Origin: Acetatifactor sp.
GTDB lineage: Bacteria; Bacillota; Clostridia; Lachnospirales; Lachnospiraceae
Reading direction: 5' to 3'
Assembly (NCBI GenBank): GCA_029055435.1
Contig: JAIDDH010000073.1
Coordinates: 1-64,000, forward strand
Length of the DNA: 64,000 bases
Made by a program: the position numbers and the translations under genes
Part shown: positions 16,728 to 29,602 of the stretch, piece after piece
Position numbering within the stretch: position 1 is the first letter of the stretch
Layout: the number at the start of each line of letters is the position of its first letter
Notes under the pieces: model-generated
The model's input: the letters and a program-made list of their open reading frames with translations, nothing else
The model's database searches: none
Told to the model about the DNA's origin: nothing

Positions 16728-19253
16728 TTACCGCCTGATATATGTGACAAAATTATTTCCGTTCTCCCGGAACCACTCTGTAGAATCATTCTTTCCCTGT
16801 TTGGAGAGTGTTCCTTTTTCGGGGTTTAGCACGACAATATTGAACTCGTTGAAGCCGGTAATCAGAACTGCTTCGCCATTATTCAGAAGGGCGAGTACGG
16901 GGATGTCCCGATCCACATAATAGAGCACGGAATCCAGATCGCAGCCTGCCAGATCCAGTATCTGCGCATCCTCCAGATTCCCCTGCAGAATCTCCAGAAC
17001 GGTCTGTCCCTGTGCCAGCAGGTAATCGGAGTTTCGTATGATGCCCTCATACTTCAGCATGGTGTCCAGACACACGGCGAGACTGTTCTTCTCCTCGGTG
17101 ACAGAAGCCTCCGTGATGGCCATAATCTGATTGCGCAGCACACGATTTCCCTTGCGCCAAACAAGACTTCCCTTCTGATTGACCACCACTCCTGCAATAT
17201 TGTTGGCCAGATTCACTGCCTTTGCGGGAGAGCTGAAGCTTCCTGCCACGCCATAAGCTCCGTAAACATAATATTTTGTGCTGTCTCCGCCCATCTCCAG
17301 CGCAAGCTCTCTGCCGCCCTCGAAAACCACTTCCTTGGGTGTCAGTATCTGCATGGTTTTACTGTCAATAGTCTTTCTGGTCTGTATCTGCACATATCGC
17401 TCATAGATATCGATAGCGGGAGCTACGATCAGATACTTTCCCGGCTCTGTCTCCACGCTGTTCATGATATGATCCTGTGCAGCCTCCACATAACTTCCGT
17501 CCTCGCGGCGCTGTACTCTCTCCAGCGTAATCTGATTGTCCTCCACGCTGCAGTCAGTGATATACATCATCTCTTGACGATATTCCTTCAGCAGTTCTCC
17601 TTCCGAGTCGCAGATACAAACCTTATACATCGGGAAGAAGATTCTGCCGGAATTTTCCTGATAGACGTCTTCCTCTCTGGCTACGCCATAAATGATATCC
17701 TCTCCCATAAAGCCCAGAGGCCGGATGGCTTCACCTGCACCCGCAGTGATTACCTTCTGCATCTCCGTGTTGAGATTGCGTACATTCAGCCGGTCGCAGT
17801 GATAAATGTCCGTGCCCCCCTGCCAGACCATGATGCGATTATTGACTGAGACCTGAATACTGTCATCCCGGGTAATTTCCACCATGGGATAATAGCTTTT
17901 CTCCTCCAGATTCACACCATACACCACATCCTCCAGCATGAGATACAGCTGCTGCTCCCTGTTCAGATATAACAACTGCTCCATCTGAGATTTCAGGACA
18001 GCATAGTTCTTGTCATAAGGGATATAGACATTCTCCTCAATGGTGTTTAACGCGCTGTTGTAGGTGTAAATCTGAATTCCCACCTCCCCCTCATGACGTC
18101 CCCGGTTCATATATCCATAGACCGCAAAACTGACGTTTCCGCCCTCTGTCACATCCAGCATCTTGATGGAATGTCCGTCATATAGAGTTCGCGAATCCGC
18201 ATGTTCCTCGTCATAAAAGCTGAATATCACTGTCAGTTTGTTGCTGTCTGCATTATAGCTGAAGAGCTGATTATTTACCTCAAATACCACATTGCTGCCG
18301 TCCTCGCTCTCCATCATGGGAATATCTGTCCCCGTGATGCCCAGAAGCAGCTTGTCATTGGCGCACATCCGATCCACATCCGGCATCTGCGTCATAGTTC
18401 GCTCATAATTCAAAAGATACATGCGCTCCGCCGTATAGCGCACACGATAATGCTCCTGCATGCGGTAATAGGTCGTCTCCTTACCGCTGCCGCCAAAGAC
18501 AAAATAATTCACCAGAAAAGAAGCCGTCTGTTCTCCGATTTCCGTGAGCTGAATGACCGGCTCCGCCACCTCCGTCACATTTAAATCTCCCCATGTAATC
18601 TGCCGGAAGCTGCTGTGAATATTGACCTTATGAAAAGAACGGTTATCCTCTATCTGAGAATTGGTCTCCAGATATCTGGTCAATTCTCTGGCCGCTTCAC
18701 GATTATAAAGCCTCTCATGAAAATCCTTCACAAAGGCAAGCTTCTCATCCGCATGCAGATTTTCACTCCAGATGACACGGGTATAGTAATAAACCTCCTG
18801 ACTCTCGTCCAGCGTCAAAATCAATATCAGCGCATACTCTGTATCTCTGTCAAGCAAATCTTTCAGAGCAAAATCAGCAGAAAGAACGCCATTCTCCAGC
18901 GCATAATCCGTGATATTCGTCTTTTCCACCAGACGTCCGCCGTCGATGCTGCGCACCTCCATGGACAACGCTGACACGTTCCGTCCATAAGTATCTACCC
19001 CGACCGACAGATTTCGACTCTCTCCCAATACAGTGATCGTATCCCGCTCAAAGGCAGTATCCATGGCAGTCGTATACCCATGAAGCTCATTGTAATACAC
19101 TCCGTCCCTGTTCATCATCATCACAGGCAGCGAAGCATCCGCCATCTCCATGGTCATATTGTTGTGGCCTTTATTCATAACCTTCCCCGCCACTGCCAGA
19201 GTCGCGAGAAATACTGCCAGAAAAACCGTCAGCTTAATCAATATCTTCTTCAT
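16728..19253 (-). CDS. Large membrane-anchored protein with degenerate papain-like C-terminus
   Basis: An 841-residue protein of no family I can name. Residues 5-24 form one N-terminal membrane segment (ILIKLTVFLAVFLATLAVAG); the rest should be outside the cell. The middle is beta-rich with repeating Tyr-rich strands (VFEVNNQLFSYNADSNKLTV, VVYGVNLEEKSYYP), suggesting a propeller. The C-terminal 130 residues resemble a C39-like peptidase fold: a helix ending LKYEG, then DIPVLALLNNGEAVLITGF and VVLNPEKG; the usual catalytic His in GHAVVIVGY is replaced and the Cys position appears to be Ser, so it is probably a non-catalytic relative. The start overlaps the upstream methyltransferase by 20 bases. 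Function unknown; surface role inferred. Confidence 0.75.
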   Translation of the reverse strand: MKKILIKLTVFLAVFLATLAVAGKVMNKGHNNMTMEMADASLPVMMMNRDGVYYNELHGYTTAMDTAFERDTITVLGESRNLSVGVDTYGRNVSALSMEVRSIDGGRLVEKTNITDYALENGVLSADFALKDLLDRDTEYALILILTLDESQEVYYYTRVIWSENLHADEKLAFVKDFHERLYNREAARELTRYLETNSQIEDNRSFHKVNIHSSFRQITWGDLNVTEVAEPVIQLTEIGEQTASFLVNYFVFGGSGKETTYYRMQEHYRVRYTAERMYLLNYERTMTQMPDVDRMCANDKLLLGITGTDIPMMESEDGSNVVFEVNNQLFSYNADSNKLTVIFSFYDEEHADSRTLYDGHSIKMLDVTEGGNVSFAVYGYMNRGRHEGEVGIQIYTYNSALNTIEENVYIPYDKNYAVLKSQMEQLLYLNREQQLYLMLEDVVYGVNLEEKSYYPMVEITRDDSIQVSVNNRIMVWQGGTDIYHCDRLNVRNLNTEMQKVITAGAGEAIRPLGFMGEDIIYGVAREEDVYQENSGRIFFPMYKVCICDSEGELLKEYRQEMMYITDCSVEDNQITLERVQRREDGSYVEAAQDHIMNSVETEPGKYLIVAPAIDIYERYVQIQTRKTIDSKTMQILTPKEVVFEGGRELALEMGGDSTKYYVYGAYGVAGSFSSPAKAVNLANNIAGVVVNQKGSLVWRKGNRVLRNQIMAITEASVTEEKNSLAVCLDTMLKYEGIIRNSDYLLAQGQTVLEILQGNLEDAQILDLAGCDLDSVLYYVDRDIPVLALLNNGEAVLITGFNEFNIVVLNPEKGTLSKQGKNDSTEWFRENGNNFVTYIRR

Positions 19254-20442
19254 TCAATAATTGCTCCAATATGGGTTCTACATGCAAAAGTCCCGTCACT
19301 CCCTGAATATCGGACCCGGCTCCTCTTCTCTTCATGCCGGCGCCGCCTCTCTTAACCGCACGGATCAAGAGATTCTTAGGAGTGTGCTCCATGTCGATAA
19401 ATTCCAGTATCTGCGTGTCATAGCCTCGCTGCTCCAACAGATTTGCCCGCAGCGCATCCGTCACCAGCGCCGCCATACGCTCCTTTATCAAACCGTATTT
19501 CAGTATGGGCTGCAGCGTCTCACAGCGCATCTGACCGTTCAGCTCATGCTGGCAGCACGGCACGGCGAGAATCACCTTCGCCCCCCATTTCACCGCCTTC
19601 TCCAAGGCATAATCCGTAGCTTTGTCACAGGCGTGAAGACTCACCACCATGTCCACTTCCGAAGCGCCCTCATAGGTGCTGATATCCCCGCGCTCAAAGT
19701 GCAGGCAGTCATAGCAAAGCTTCTCCGCCAGCTCGTTACAATGCGCAATCACATCAGCTTTCAGATCCAGTCCCGTGACCCGTATATCTCTTCCCTGCAT
19801 CTTGTGCAGATAATAGTACATGGCAAAAGTCAAATAAGATTTACCGCATCCGAAATCAATGATATGAAGCGTGCGATCCGCGGGCAGCGCATCCAGCACA
19901 TCCTCGATAAACTCCAGATACCGGTTGATTTGACGGAATTTATCATATTTTGCCTTTGTCACCCTGCCCTCCGGCGTCTGTACTCCCAGTCCCACCAAGA
20001 AGTCCACCGGCGTACCGTCCATGAGAATATACTGCTTGGTACGATTGTGGGCAAGCGCAGACAGCTGCTTGTCCGACACAGGAGGAAGCGAATTCTGCTT
20101 TCTACGCGTCTTCACCGTCATCCTGCCCTTTTTTCCCACGAGGACTGTACTCTCCAGCCCTTCACTCTGAAATACACCCTGCTTAAAGAGCGTTGTGAGG
20201 TACATCTCGATGCGCTCCCGCATGGCGTCTTTCGCCAGATTGGCATGAAACACCTGTGTTCCTTTATACAGGGTCTCCTGAAACGCAAGCTCTCCCCTTA
20301 TCAGCACAGGGCGCACCTTTACCTTGGTGCCCTGTGCCTCATCGCGGGTATTACTCAGCACGATTCCCTGTAAATCTATATTCAGAATTTCTTCCAATAG
20401 TCTGTCTAAATCATCCAAAAATTTTTCCTCTTCTGCCGCCAT
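19234..20442 (-). CDS. Class I SAM-dependent methyltransferase
   Basis: A 402-residue protein. The C-terminal half is a Rossmann methyltransferase with motif I IDFGCGKSYLTFAMYYYL, an acidic strand VTGLDLKADV, MVVSLHACDKATDYAL and VILAVPCCQHELNGQ; this matches the Methyltransf_32 type. The N-terminal 150 residues are a separate domain with KVRPVLIRG and a basic KKGRMTVKTRRKQ segment that could touch RNA. The substrate is unknown. The frame opens at a GTG (20464-20466), but the ATG at 20442 is chosen; either way it overlaps the preceding gene and the following one by 20 bases, so the three are translationally coupled. Confidence 0.82.
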   Translation of the reverse strand: MAAEEEKFLDDLDRLLEEILNIDLQGIVLSNTRDEAQGTKVKVRPVLIRGELAFQETLYKGTQVFHANLAKDAMRERIEMYLTTLFKQGVFQSEGLESTVLVGKKGRMTVKTRRKQNSLPPVSDKQLSALAHNRTKQYILMDGTPVDFLVGLGVQTPEGRVTKAKYDKFRQINRYLEFIEDVLDALPADRTLHIIDFGCGKSYLTFAMYYYLHKMQGRDIRVTGLDLKADVIAHCNELAEKLCYDCLHFERGDISTYEGASEVDMVVSLHACDKATDYALEKAVKWGAKVILAVPCCQHELNGQMRCETLQPILKYGLIKERMAALVTDALRANLLEQRGYDTQILEFIDMEHTPKNLLIRAVKRGGAGMKRRGAGSDIQGVTGLLHVEPILEQLLNEEDID

Positions 20443-20830
20443 GTCTGCGCTTGTAAACCTCGTCACACAGAAGCACCTGTATCATATCTGTCATCCATGG
20501 CCATTTCTCAGCCGGCATCCGCTGCTCTTCCGGCCGCTCCTGATCCTCATTCTGCAGTATCTTCACAATGCTCTCCGCCATTCTTCTGAGACTTCCGTAA
20601 TCGGGATACTCATCGTAAATCATACTGCCCTCATAATCCATTTTGTCCAAAATCTCCGCCACTCTGCGCTGATAGCGCTTCACTTCACACGGATACACCT
20701 GCTGCAGATACTCCATGTCCTGCAGCAGCGCCCGCTCACGCTCCGCTCCCATATAACCGGGATAAGTCATATAAAAGGGCAGGGGAACATGGCTGGGAAA
20801 CGTGTGAAGCAATTTGGGTTTCAAATCCAT
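20411..20830 (-). CDS. Conserved hypothetical protein, 139 residues
   Basis: I do not recognise a domain. The protein is soluble and helical, starts MDLKPKLLHTFPSHVPLPFYMTYPGY, and has charged helices (RERALLQDMEYLQQVYPCEVKRYQ) ending in a basic KRRHGGRRGK tail. The repeated Pro/Tyr-rich start and the conserved look of EYPDYGSLRRMAESIVKIL argue for a real gene. It is first in an operon with the methyltransferase and the large anchored protein, overlapping the methyltransferase by about 30 bases. GAGG lies upstream of the ATG at 20830. Its role is unknown. Confidence 0.7.
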   Translation of the reverse strand: MDLKPKLLHTFPSHVPLPFYMTYPGYMGAERERALLQDMEYLQQVYPCEVKRYQRRVAEILDKMDYEGSMIYDEYPDYGSLRRMAESIVKILQNEDQERPEEQRMPAEKWPWMTDMIQVLLCDEVYKRRHGGRRGKIFG

Positions 20831-20894
20831 ATACCGTGCCTCATCGCCATTTTTTTATAGCATATGCAACGGCACGGGGTTTTGTGTCTGCAAA

Positions 20895-20937
20895 CAGAAA
20901 GCTCCCGAGTGAAGTATCATCGCTCGAGAACTTCCTG
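20895..20937 (-). terminator. Probable terminator after atpC
   Basis: Nine bases past the atpC stop, minus-strand CAGGAAGTTCTCGAG can pair over 15 bp with CTCGGGAGCTTTCTG, three of the pairs being G-U. The following T tract is short, so termination strength is uncertain. Confidence 0.55.
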
Positions 20938-20945
20938 TTGCCCTA

Positions 20946-21350
20946 TTATTTTAAGACCTCTATCCTTGCCATTGCCCGCATAAGCGCCGTCTCGGCCCGG
21001 GCAACATCCGTCTCGGGAGTCTTGCTGGCAAGACGATCCTGCGCACGGTTCAGTGCCTCCTGTGCGCGATTCTCGTCAATCTCTTCCGGCCACTCCACAA
21101 TCTCGGCCAGAATAGTGATACCCTCCGGCAGGATTTCCGCAAATCCGGCGTGAAGAGCAGCTTCCTTCTCTCCATCCTTCTCGGTGATGACCAGAATCCC
21201 CGGCTTCACGATAACCGTCAGGGGAATATGTCCCGGCAGCACGCCTATTTCGCCCTCTGTGGTATTAAATTCCACCATATCCACATCGCCTTCATAGAAC
21301 AGTCTGTCCGGTGTGATGATGCGCAGATGAAAATTTTGATTGTCAGCCAT
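20946..21350 (-). CDS. atpC: F-type ATP synthase epsilon subunit
   Basis: A 134-residue subunit with the N-terminal beta-sandwich (FHLRIITPDRLFYEGDV, TEGEIGVLPGHIPL) and the C-terminal helical hairpin (RAQEALNRAQDRL). It belongs to the central stalk and can inhibit ATP hydrolysis. The frame is open 21 codons upstream into the atpD end, but ATG 21350 begins at the conserved start. Last gene of the atp operon, 19 bases after atpD. Confidence 0.95.
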   Translation of the reverse strand: MADNQNFHLRIITPDRLFYEGDVDMVEFNTTEGEIGVLPGHIPLTVIVKPGILVITEKDGEKEAALHAGFAEILPEGITILAEIVEWPEEIDENRAQEALNRAQDRLASKTPETDVARAETALMRAMARIEVLK

Positions 21351-21369
21351 CTTCTCGGTCCTTTCCCTA

Positions 21370-22821
<1,452 letters not shown>

Positions 22822-22835
22822 TTATAGCTTTTTTC

Positions 22836-23696
22836 TTATCCGAGAGCTTCTGCACCCGCAATAATCTCTGTCAGCTCCTGTGTGATGGAGCCCTGTCTTG
22901 CTCTGTTATACTTCAGCGCCAGGTCTTCTATGATTTCCTCGGCATTGCTGGTAGCGCTGTCCATAGCCTGCATACGGGCGCCGTTCTCACTGGCCACGGC
23001 TTCCACCATGGCTCCGTAGATGAGACTGGTGATATATTTGGGGATAATCATGTCCAGAGCCTCCACATCCTCGGGCTCAAAATTCATGATTGCATCCGCC
23101 CCTTTTCCGGCGCTCTCAATTTCCTCCCTGTTCACAGGCAGGAGTTTCAAAAGCTTGGGCTCATGGCTCACCGTATTCTTGAAGGAGGTGTAAGCGAGAT
23201 AAATCTCTCCGAACTCTCCCTCTGCAAAGCTCTTCAAGAGTCTCCGGGACAACAGCATTGCGTCCGCATAAGTAGGGTCTTCGATGATCTCGGGAAGCGT
23301 CTCTTTAATGGTATAGCCATTTCTCGCAAGAGCTTCCCGGCCCTTGTTGCCCAGTGCATAGATGCTCAGATCCTCTTTCTGCCAGGTCTCATGTCTGGTG
23401 ATCAGCTTGATTACGTTGGAGTTATAGCCGCCGGCCAGACCGCGGTTGGAAGTAATCACAATCACAGCCTTTTTCGGAGAATCTCCCGGCATAAGATACC
23501 TATGCTCCACATGTCCCACCCGGGACAAAATGCTGTTCACCGTCTCAAACATGCTATTAAAATATATCTTGGAGCGCTCTGCATTTGCTTTGGCACGCTG
23601 CAGCTTTACCGTGGACACCAGCTTCATCGCCTTCGTGATCTGCTGTGTCCCCTGAATACTGGTCTTGCGGCGCTTTATATCACGCATTGATGCCAT
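22836..23696 (-). CDS. atpG: F-type ATP synthase gamma subunit
   Basis: A 286-residue rotor shaft subunit with the N-terminal helix MRDIKRRKTSIQGTQQITKAMKLVST (positions 4-29; given here in part: IKRRKTSIQGTQQITKAM) and the C-terminal helix with SATSNAEEIIEDLALKYNRA and RQGSITQELTEI. It rotates inside the alpha/beta ring. AGGAG lies upstream of the ATG at 23696. Standard position between atpA and atpD. Confidence 0.97.
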   Translation of the reverse strand: MASMRDIKRRKTSIQGTQQITKAMKLVSTVKLQRAKANAERSKIYFNSMFETVNSILSRVGHVEHRYLMPGDSPKKAVIVITSNRGLAGGYNSNVIKLITRHETWQKEDLSIYALGNKGREALARNGYTIKETLPEIIEDPTYADAMLLSRRLLKSFAEGEFGEIYLAYTSFKNTVSHEPKLLKLLPVNREEIESAGKGADAIMNFEPEDVEALDMIIPKYITSLIYGAMVEAVASENGARMQAMDSATSNAEEIIEDLALKYNRARQGSITQELTEIIAGAEALG

Positions 23697-23732
23697 AACT
23701 TACTCCTATCTGCCTCTTTGACGGCAAGGGGA

Positions 23733-25833
<2,101 letters not shown>

Positions 25834-25846
<13 letters not shown>

Positions 25847-26376
25847 GTATCCTTACCCATTTCCTTCAGAGTCTCGTCAATCAGCTGATTCTGAACCGTG
25901 GTGTCGATGGATGCGGCCACAACCTTGCCTGCCATCAGAGAAGCCACGGAGATAATCTCCGTCTTCACCTCGTCGGACACCTTCTTCTTCTCCAGCTCGG
26001 CCTCCATGCGGGCTCTCTCCATAATACGAGCAGCCTCTTCCTTCGCTTCAGCGACAATCCGGTTTTCGCTGGCCAGCGCCTTCTTGCGGGCCTCGCTCAA
26101 AATGCTCTCCGCTTCCTTGTTGATTTCGGCAAGCTTTGCCTCATATTCCTCACGCAAGCGGTTTGCCTCCTCCATGTTCGCCTTTGCATCATCCAGCTCG
26201 CCCTTGATCTTGGCCTGACGGTCTGTCAGCATCTTGCGGGCCGGATTGAACAGGAAGTAGCTCATTATGGCAAACAGAACAAAGACTGCTATGATTGTGA
26301 GCGTGGAATCGGCCAGCAGCTGCCAATCGATGCCAAACATTCTCTCATAGGTCTCTCCTGCGGTTAATAGTATCAT
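25834..26376 (-). CDS. atpF: F-type ATP synthase b subunit
   Basis: A 180-residue peripheral stalk subunit: one N-terminal membrane segment (STLTIIAVFVLFAIMSYFLF) and then a long charged right-handed coiled coil (KANMEEANRLREEYEAKLAE onward). It anchors delta and resists rotation. Strong GGAAAGGAGG precedes the ATG at 26376. It overlaps atpH by 13 bases. Confidence 0.95.
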
Positions 26377-26433
26377 TTCTGCCTCCTTTCCGGTAATTAA
26401 TTACCATTTCTTCAGGTAATTTTTTACCGTGTC

Positions 26434-26721
<288 letters not shown>

Positions 26722-27456
26722 TTATGCCTCTTCACCAATTGCATTAGTGATATAGGTCATTGTCAACATACAGAATACATAGGTCTGAATTGCTCCTGAG
26801 AACAAATCAAAATACACATGCAGAGCCGCAGGCCAGGCTGTTGCGATGATTCCCAACAGTCCGTATATCAGCGCCATCATGATAGTCCCCGACAAGACGT
26901 TTGCAAACAGACGCAGCGAGAGCGATATGGGCACCGCAATCTCACTGATTACATTGATCGGGAACCAGATGGGCAGCCACGGCGGCAGCGGAGAACACAT
27001 ATCCGCCCAGATATCCTTGGGCTTCTGATACTTGAACTGATTAAAGTGAATCAGTATGAATGTCAGAACACCCAGCGGAAAAGTGACGCCATAATCTGCG
27101 GTAGGCGGTCTCAGGCCCAGCAGACCGGATATGTTGCTGAACAAAATAAAGATGAAAACCGTGCCAATATAATTGTAGAACTTAGAGGCGTGTTTTCCCA
27201 TGGTAGAGTTGGCCATACCGTCCAGCTTTTCCACAATCAGTTCAACCACATTCTGAAATCCACCCGGCACCTCTGTACCCTTTTTCATGGCCCGCCCTGC
27301 CGCTATGGCAAACCCGCACAGAATAATGGTCACCAAAAGCAGACTGACATGTGTTGTTGTTATCCAGACTGTATGTCCAAAGAACTGGTATGACACCAGG
27401 CCATGCACCATAACATCCACATCCGTGGAGCCGGATAACAATATGCCATGAGCCAT
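26722..27456 (-). CDS. atpB: F-type ATP synthase a subunit
   Basis: A 244-residue polytopic membrane protein with the essential stator Arg in SLSLRLFANVLSGTIMM, an N-terminal outside segment, GGFQNVVELIVE, and the C-terminal helix with FDLFSGAIQTYVFCMLTMTY. It forms the ion half-channels against the c ring. A glycine/proline-rich loop (SPLPPWLPIWFPIN) between helices is characteristic of clostridial a subunits. AAGGAGG is upstream of the start at 27456. Confidence 0.95.
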   Translation of the reverse strand: MAHGILLSGSTDVDVMVHGLVSYQFFGHTVWITTTHVSLLLVTIILCGFAIAAGRAMKKGTEVPGGFQNVVELIVEKLDGMANSTMGKHASKFYNYIGTVFIFILFSNISGLLGLRPPTADYGVTFPLGVLTFILIHFNQFKYQKPKDIWADMCSPLPPWLPIWFPINVISEIAVPISLSLRLFANVLSGTIMMALIYGLLGIIATAWPAALHVYFDLFSGAIQTYVFCMLTMTYITNAIGEEA

Positions 27457-27481
27457 ATTTTCACCTCCTTTTCATATATTT

Positions 27482-27970
27482 TTATGACTTTTGTGCTTCC
27501 TGCTCCTCCACGAGAGGCTCCGGATCCGGTTCCACCTCATGAAACAGTCTGTTATAGCACTTATGGGTAAACGGCTGTGAATAAACCGCTACTTTCATAA
27601 TCAAGAGATAAGCAAGACACAGGAGCACGGGATTTATAAGCCCCGCCAGCGCCGTGACCACCACAATCAGCCCTACAGACACATAGCGCGTCAGATAGCC
27701 CCGGAAAATCAGTTTTGTGGCAGTGCCCTCGTCAAAGTCCAGAGCTCTGTCCATACTGTGGTACATATGCCGCACCGAAATCATTGCCATGACTCCGGCC
27801 GTGGCAATCCCCATAATCCAATCTACCCACGCAAGCTCCCATATATGCAGCGGAAGCACTGCGCCTGCCACTCCGGCCACAAACATCCAGAAAAATATCC
27901 CGGTATTCAGCTCCAGCAGGATTCTGTTTTTATTTTTCAGTATCTCGATGATCTTCATGAGTCGGGCCAT
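27482..27970 (-). CDS. atpI: ATP synthase subunit I-like membrane protein
   Basis: A 162-residue protein with four membrane segments (FFWMFVAGVAGAVLPL, VDWIMGIATAGVMAMIS, YVSVGLIVVVTALAGLI, LLCLAYLLIMKVAVYS) and an acidic, Pro/Glu-rich tail. By position between atpZ and atpB and by topology it is the AtpI/UncI-like subunit, which may help assemble the c ring or carry Mg2+. An ATG five codons earlier (27985) exists, but GAGAGGAG directly before 27970 favours this start. It overlaps the atpZ end by 41 bases. Confidence 0.75.
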   Translation of the reverse strand: MARLMKIIEILKNKNRILLELNTGIFFWMFVAGVAGAVLPLHIWELAWVDWIMGIATAGVMAMISVRHMYHSMDRALDFDEGTATKLIFRGYLTRYVSVGLIVVVTALAGLINPVLLCLAYLLIMKVAVYSQPFTHKCYNRLFHEVEPDPEPLVEEQEAQKS

Positions 27971-28220
27971 GCTCCTCTCTGTCATCTTCCCCGTATATTT
28001 TCTTTGCCATACGATAAATATTCTGCCCTCCGGCTATCGCCCCGACAAAAAACAGCAGGATGGTCCAAAAGGAAGTGTGATACCTGTTGTCCAGCCAGAT
28101 GCCGAGCGCCGACAACATACCGATGGGCACCAGCATATTGATGCCAAACTGCGTAATCAGCACAAGGGAGCGGTACACACTTTTATCATATTTGGGATTG
28201 TGTTTTCGCCTGTGACTCAT
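27930..28220 (-). CDS. atpZ: AtpZ/AtpI-family small membrane protein
   Basis: A 96-residue protein with two membrane helices (LITQFGINMLVPIGMLSALG and FWTILLFFVGAIAGGQNIY), a basic N-terminus and an acidic His-rich tail. This is the AtpZ pattern (F0F1-ATPase subunit family). AtpZ-type proteins precede atpI in many Firmicute atp operons and are linked with Mg2+/Ca2+ transport or complex assembly. It is the first gene of the operon, about 40 bases after the predicted transcript start. Confidence 0.85.
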   Translation of the reverse strand: MSHRRKHNPKYDKSVYRSLVLITQFGINMLVPIGMLSALGIWLDNRYHTSFWTILLFFVGAIAGGQNIYRMAKKIYGEDDREEHGPTHEDHRDTEK

Positions 28221-28262
28221 CCGCCGTCCTCACCGTCTCACAAATAAACTCCGACATAGTTG

Positions 28263-28291
28263 ATTATACCCATTTTTCCAGAAAATGTCTA
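28263..28291 (-). promoter_or_regulatory. Sigma-A promoter of the atp operon
   Basis: On the minus strand TAGACA, a 17-base spacer and TATAAT lie about 43 bases upstream of atpZ. Only one base departs from the consensus hexamers. Confidence 0.8.
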
Positions 28292-28364
28292 CCAAAAACA
28301 CTACTTCTAGGTCAAAAAAACCATAAATCATTCCTTAATGGCACAATTTATCCACAAATTATCA

Positions 28365-28393
28365 TTGACTTGTCCAATTGCCGGGGGTAGTAT
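28365..28393 (+). promoter_or_regulatory. Promoter for the acetyltransferase gene
   Basis: TTGACT, 17 bases, TAGTAT, 44 bases before the chosen start. A perfect DnaA box (TTATCCACA) lies just upstream at 28348-28356. Confidence 0.5.
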
Positions 28394-28436
28394 TCTTACA
28401 AAAGACTCTAAAAAGAAAACAAAAGAGGATATGCTC

Positions 28437-29060
28437 ATGAACGAACAATCTCCTGTCCGGCTGCGCATTGCTGTCCCGGAGGATGCGGAAGCCCTGCTAG
28501 CCATTTATGCGCCCTATGTGGAAAAAACCATCATCACCTTCGAATATGAGATTCCCACACTGGAGGAATTTCGCGCACGCATCGAACATACACTGGAATG
28601 CTATCCCTATCTGGTGGCAGCCGAGGGCGATGAGCTTTTGGGTTATGCCTACGCATCCTCCTTCAAAGCAAGAGCCGCCTACGACTGGTCCGCAGAGACA
28701 TCCATTTATCTGCGAGAGGATGCCAGAGGAAGAGGAATCGGCAGGGCGCTCTATCAGGCTCTGGAGCAAAATCTGCGCAGGCAGCACGTCTGTAATCTCT
28801 GCGCCTGCATCGCCCATCCCCATCCCGAAAGCGAGGATTTCCACGAAAAATGCGGCTATCGGACTGTGGCCCATTTTCACCAATCCGGCTATAAAAACGG
28901 TCGCTGGATCGACATGATCTGGATGGAGAAAGAGCTGTGTCCCCACACCGTGCCGCCACAGCCCTTCATTCCCTTTTCAAAGCTGTCTTTTGATGACAGG
29001 AATCCGGCCTCGAACAAAACCAATCAGACCACACCAATCAGACCAAAAGGAGAAAACTGA
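28437..29060 (+). CDS. GNAT N-acetyltransferase, phosphinothricin acetyltransferase-like
   Basis: A 207-residue GNAT protein. LRIAVPEDAEALLAIYAPYV at the start, TSIYLREDARGRGIGRALYQ (the acetyl-CoA loop RGRGIG) and HEKCGYRTVAHFHQSGYKNG match the PAT/Bar/YwnH branch, which acetylates small amines such as phosphinothricin or methionine sulfoximine. The true substrate is unknown. A Pro-rich tail of about 40 residues after MEKELCP is extra to the fold. The ATG at 28437 has AGAGG eight bases upstream and is preferred to ATG 28431. The stop is two bases before the DUF402 start, so both are one operon. Confidence 0.88.
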   Translation: MNEQSPVRLRIAVPEDAEALLAIYAPYVEKTIITFEYEIPTLEEFRARIEHTLECYPYLVAAEGDELLGYAYASSFKARAAYDWSAETSIYLREDARGRGIGRALYQALEQNLRRQHVCNLCACIAHPHPESEDFHEKCGYRTVAHFHQSGYKNGRWIDMIWMEKELCPHTVPPQPFIPFSKLSFDDRNPASNKTNQTTPIRPKGEN

Positions 29061-29061
29061 C

Positions 29062-29550
29062 ATGGCAAACCACAACGATCTGCAGCTTTACCGTAAACGC
29101 TACATCCCGCCCGAGTGCATCCTTCTGAAAGACGATGTGATCGTGGAACAAAACGAGGATTACATCCTTACCACCTGGCACACCATCAACCCCAAATCCC
29201 ATTTCGATCACGGCTCCTCCTGCTATCTGCTGAAGGAAGGCGTCAAAATCAGCAAATTCTACAGACCGGACGGCTCCCTGCTGTTCTGGTACTGCGATAT
29301 CGTGGAATACGAATTCAATGATGCAAAGGATGCTCTGACGGTCACAGACCTTTTGGCCGACGTGATTCTCTATCCCGACGGCCGCATGAAAGTCGTGGAT
29401 CTGGACGAGCTGGCCGAAGCGCTGGAAAAAAATCTGTTGACACAAAAACAGATGACCGCCAGTCTCCGCCAGCTGCATCATCTGCTCTCCATGATCTATC
29501 GCGATAAATTTGACCGCCTTCAGGCGATTCTAAATGACAGGGGGCTGTAG
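29062..29550 (+). CDS. DUF402 domain protein
   Basis: A 162-residue protein with the DUF402 core: DYILTTWHTINPKSHFDHGS, KFYRPDGSLLFWYCDIVEYE, VTDLLADVILYPDGRMKVVDLDEL. Characterised relatives are RNA-associated pyrophosphatases or phosphodiesterases (for example nucleoside diphosphate phosphatases and FomD), so a hydrolase acting on nucleotides is likely but not certain. AAAGGAG upstream lies in the end of the acetyltransferase gene. A terminator hairpin starts inside its last codons. Confidence 0.8.
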   Translation: MANHNDLQLYRKRYIPPECILLKDDVIVEQNEDYILTTWHTINPKSHFDHGSSCYLLKEGVKISKFYRPDGSLLFWYCDIVEYEFNDAKDALTVTDLLADVILYPDGRMKVVDLDELAEALEKNLLTQKQMTASLRQLHHLLSMIYRDKFDRLQAILNDRGL

Positions 29551-29570
29551 TCCAGCCCCCGCTCTTTTGC
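29540..29570 (+). terminator. Terminator after DUF402 gene
   Basis: GGGGGCTG pairs with CAGCCCCC around TAGTC, followed by GCTCTTTT. The stop codon of the DUF402 gene is in the loop. Confidence 0.85.
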
Positions 29571-29602
29571 CAATCTGTCCTTAAAACTGTCAATGCTAAG
29601 TG

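Noticed and set aside
28348..28356. A perfect DnaA box upstream of the acetyltransferase gene.
   Set aside because: A single box without neighbours is expected by chance in AT-rich intergenic DNA.
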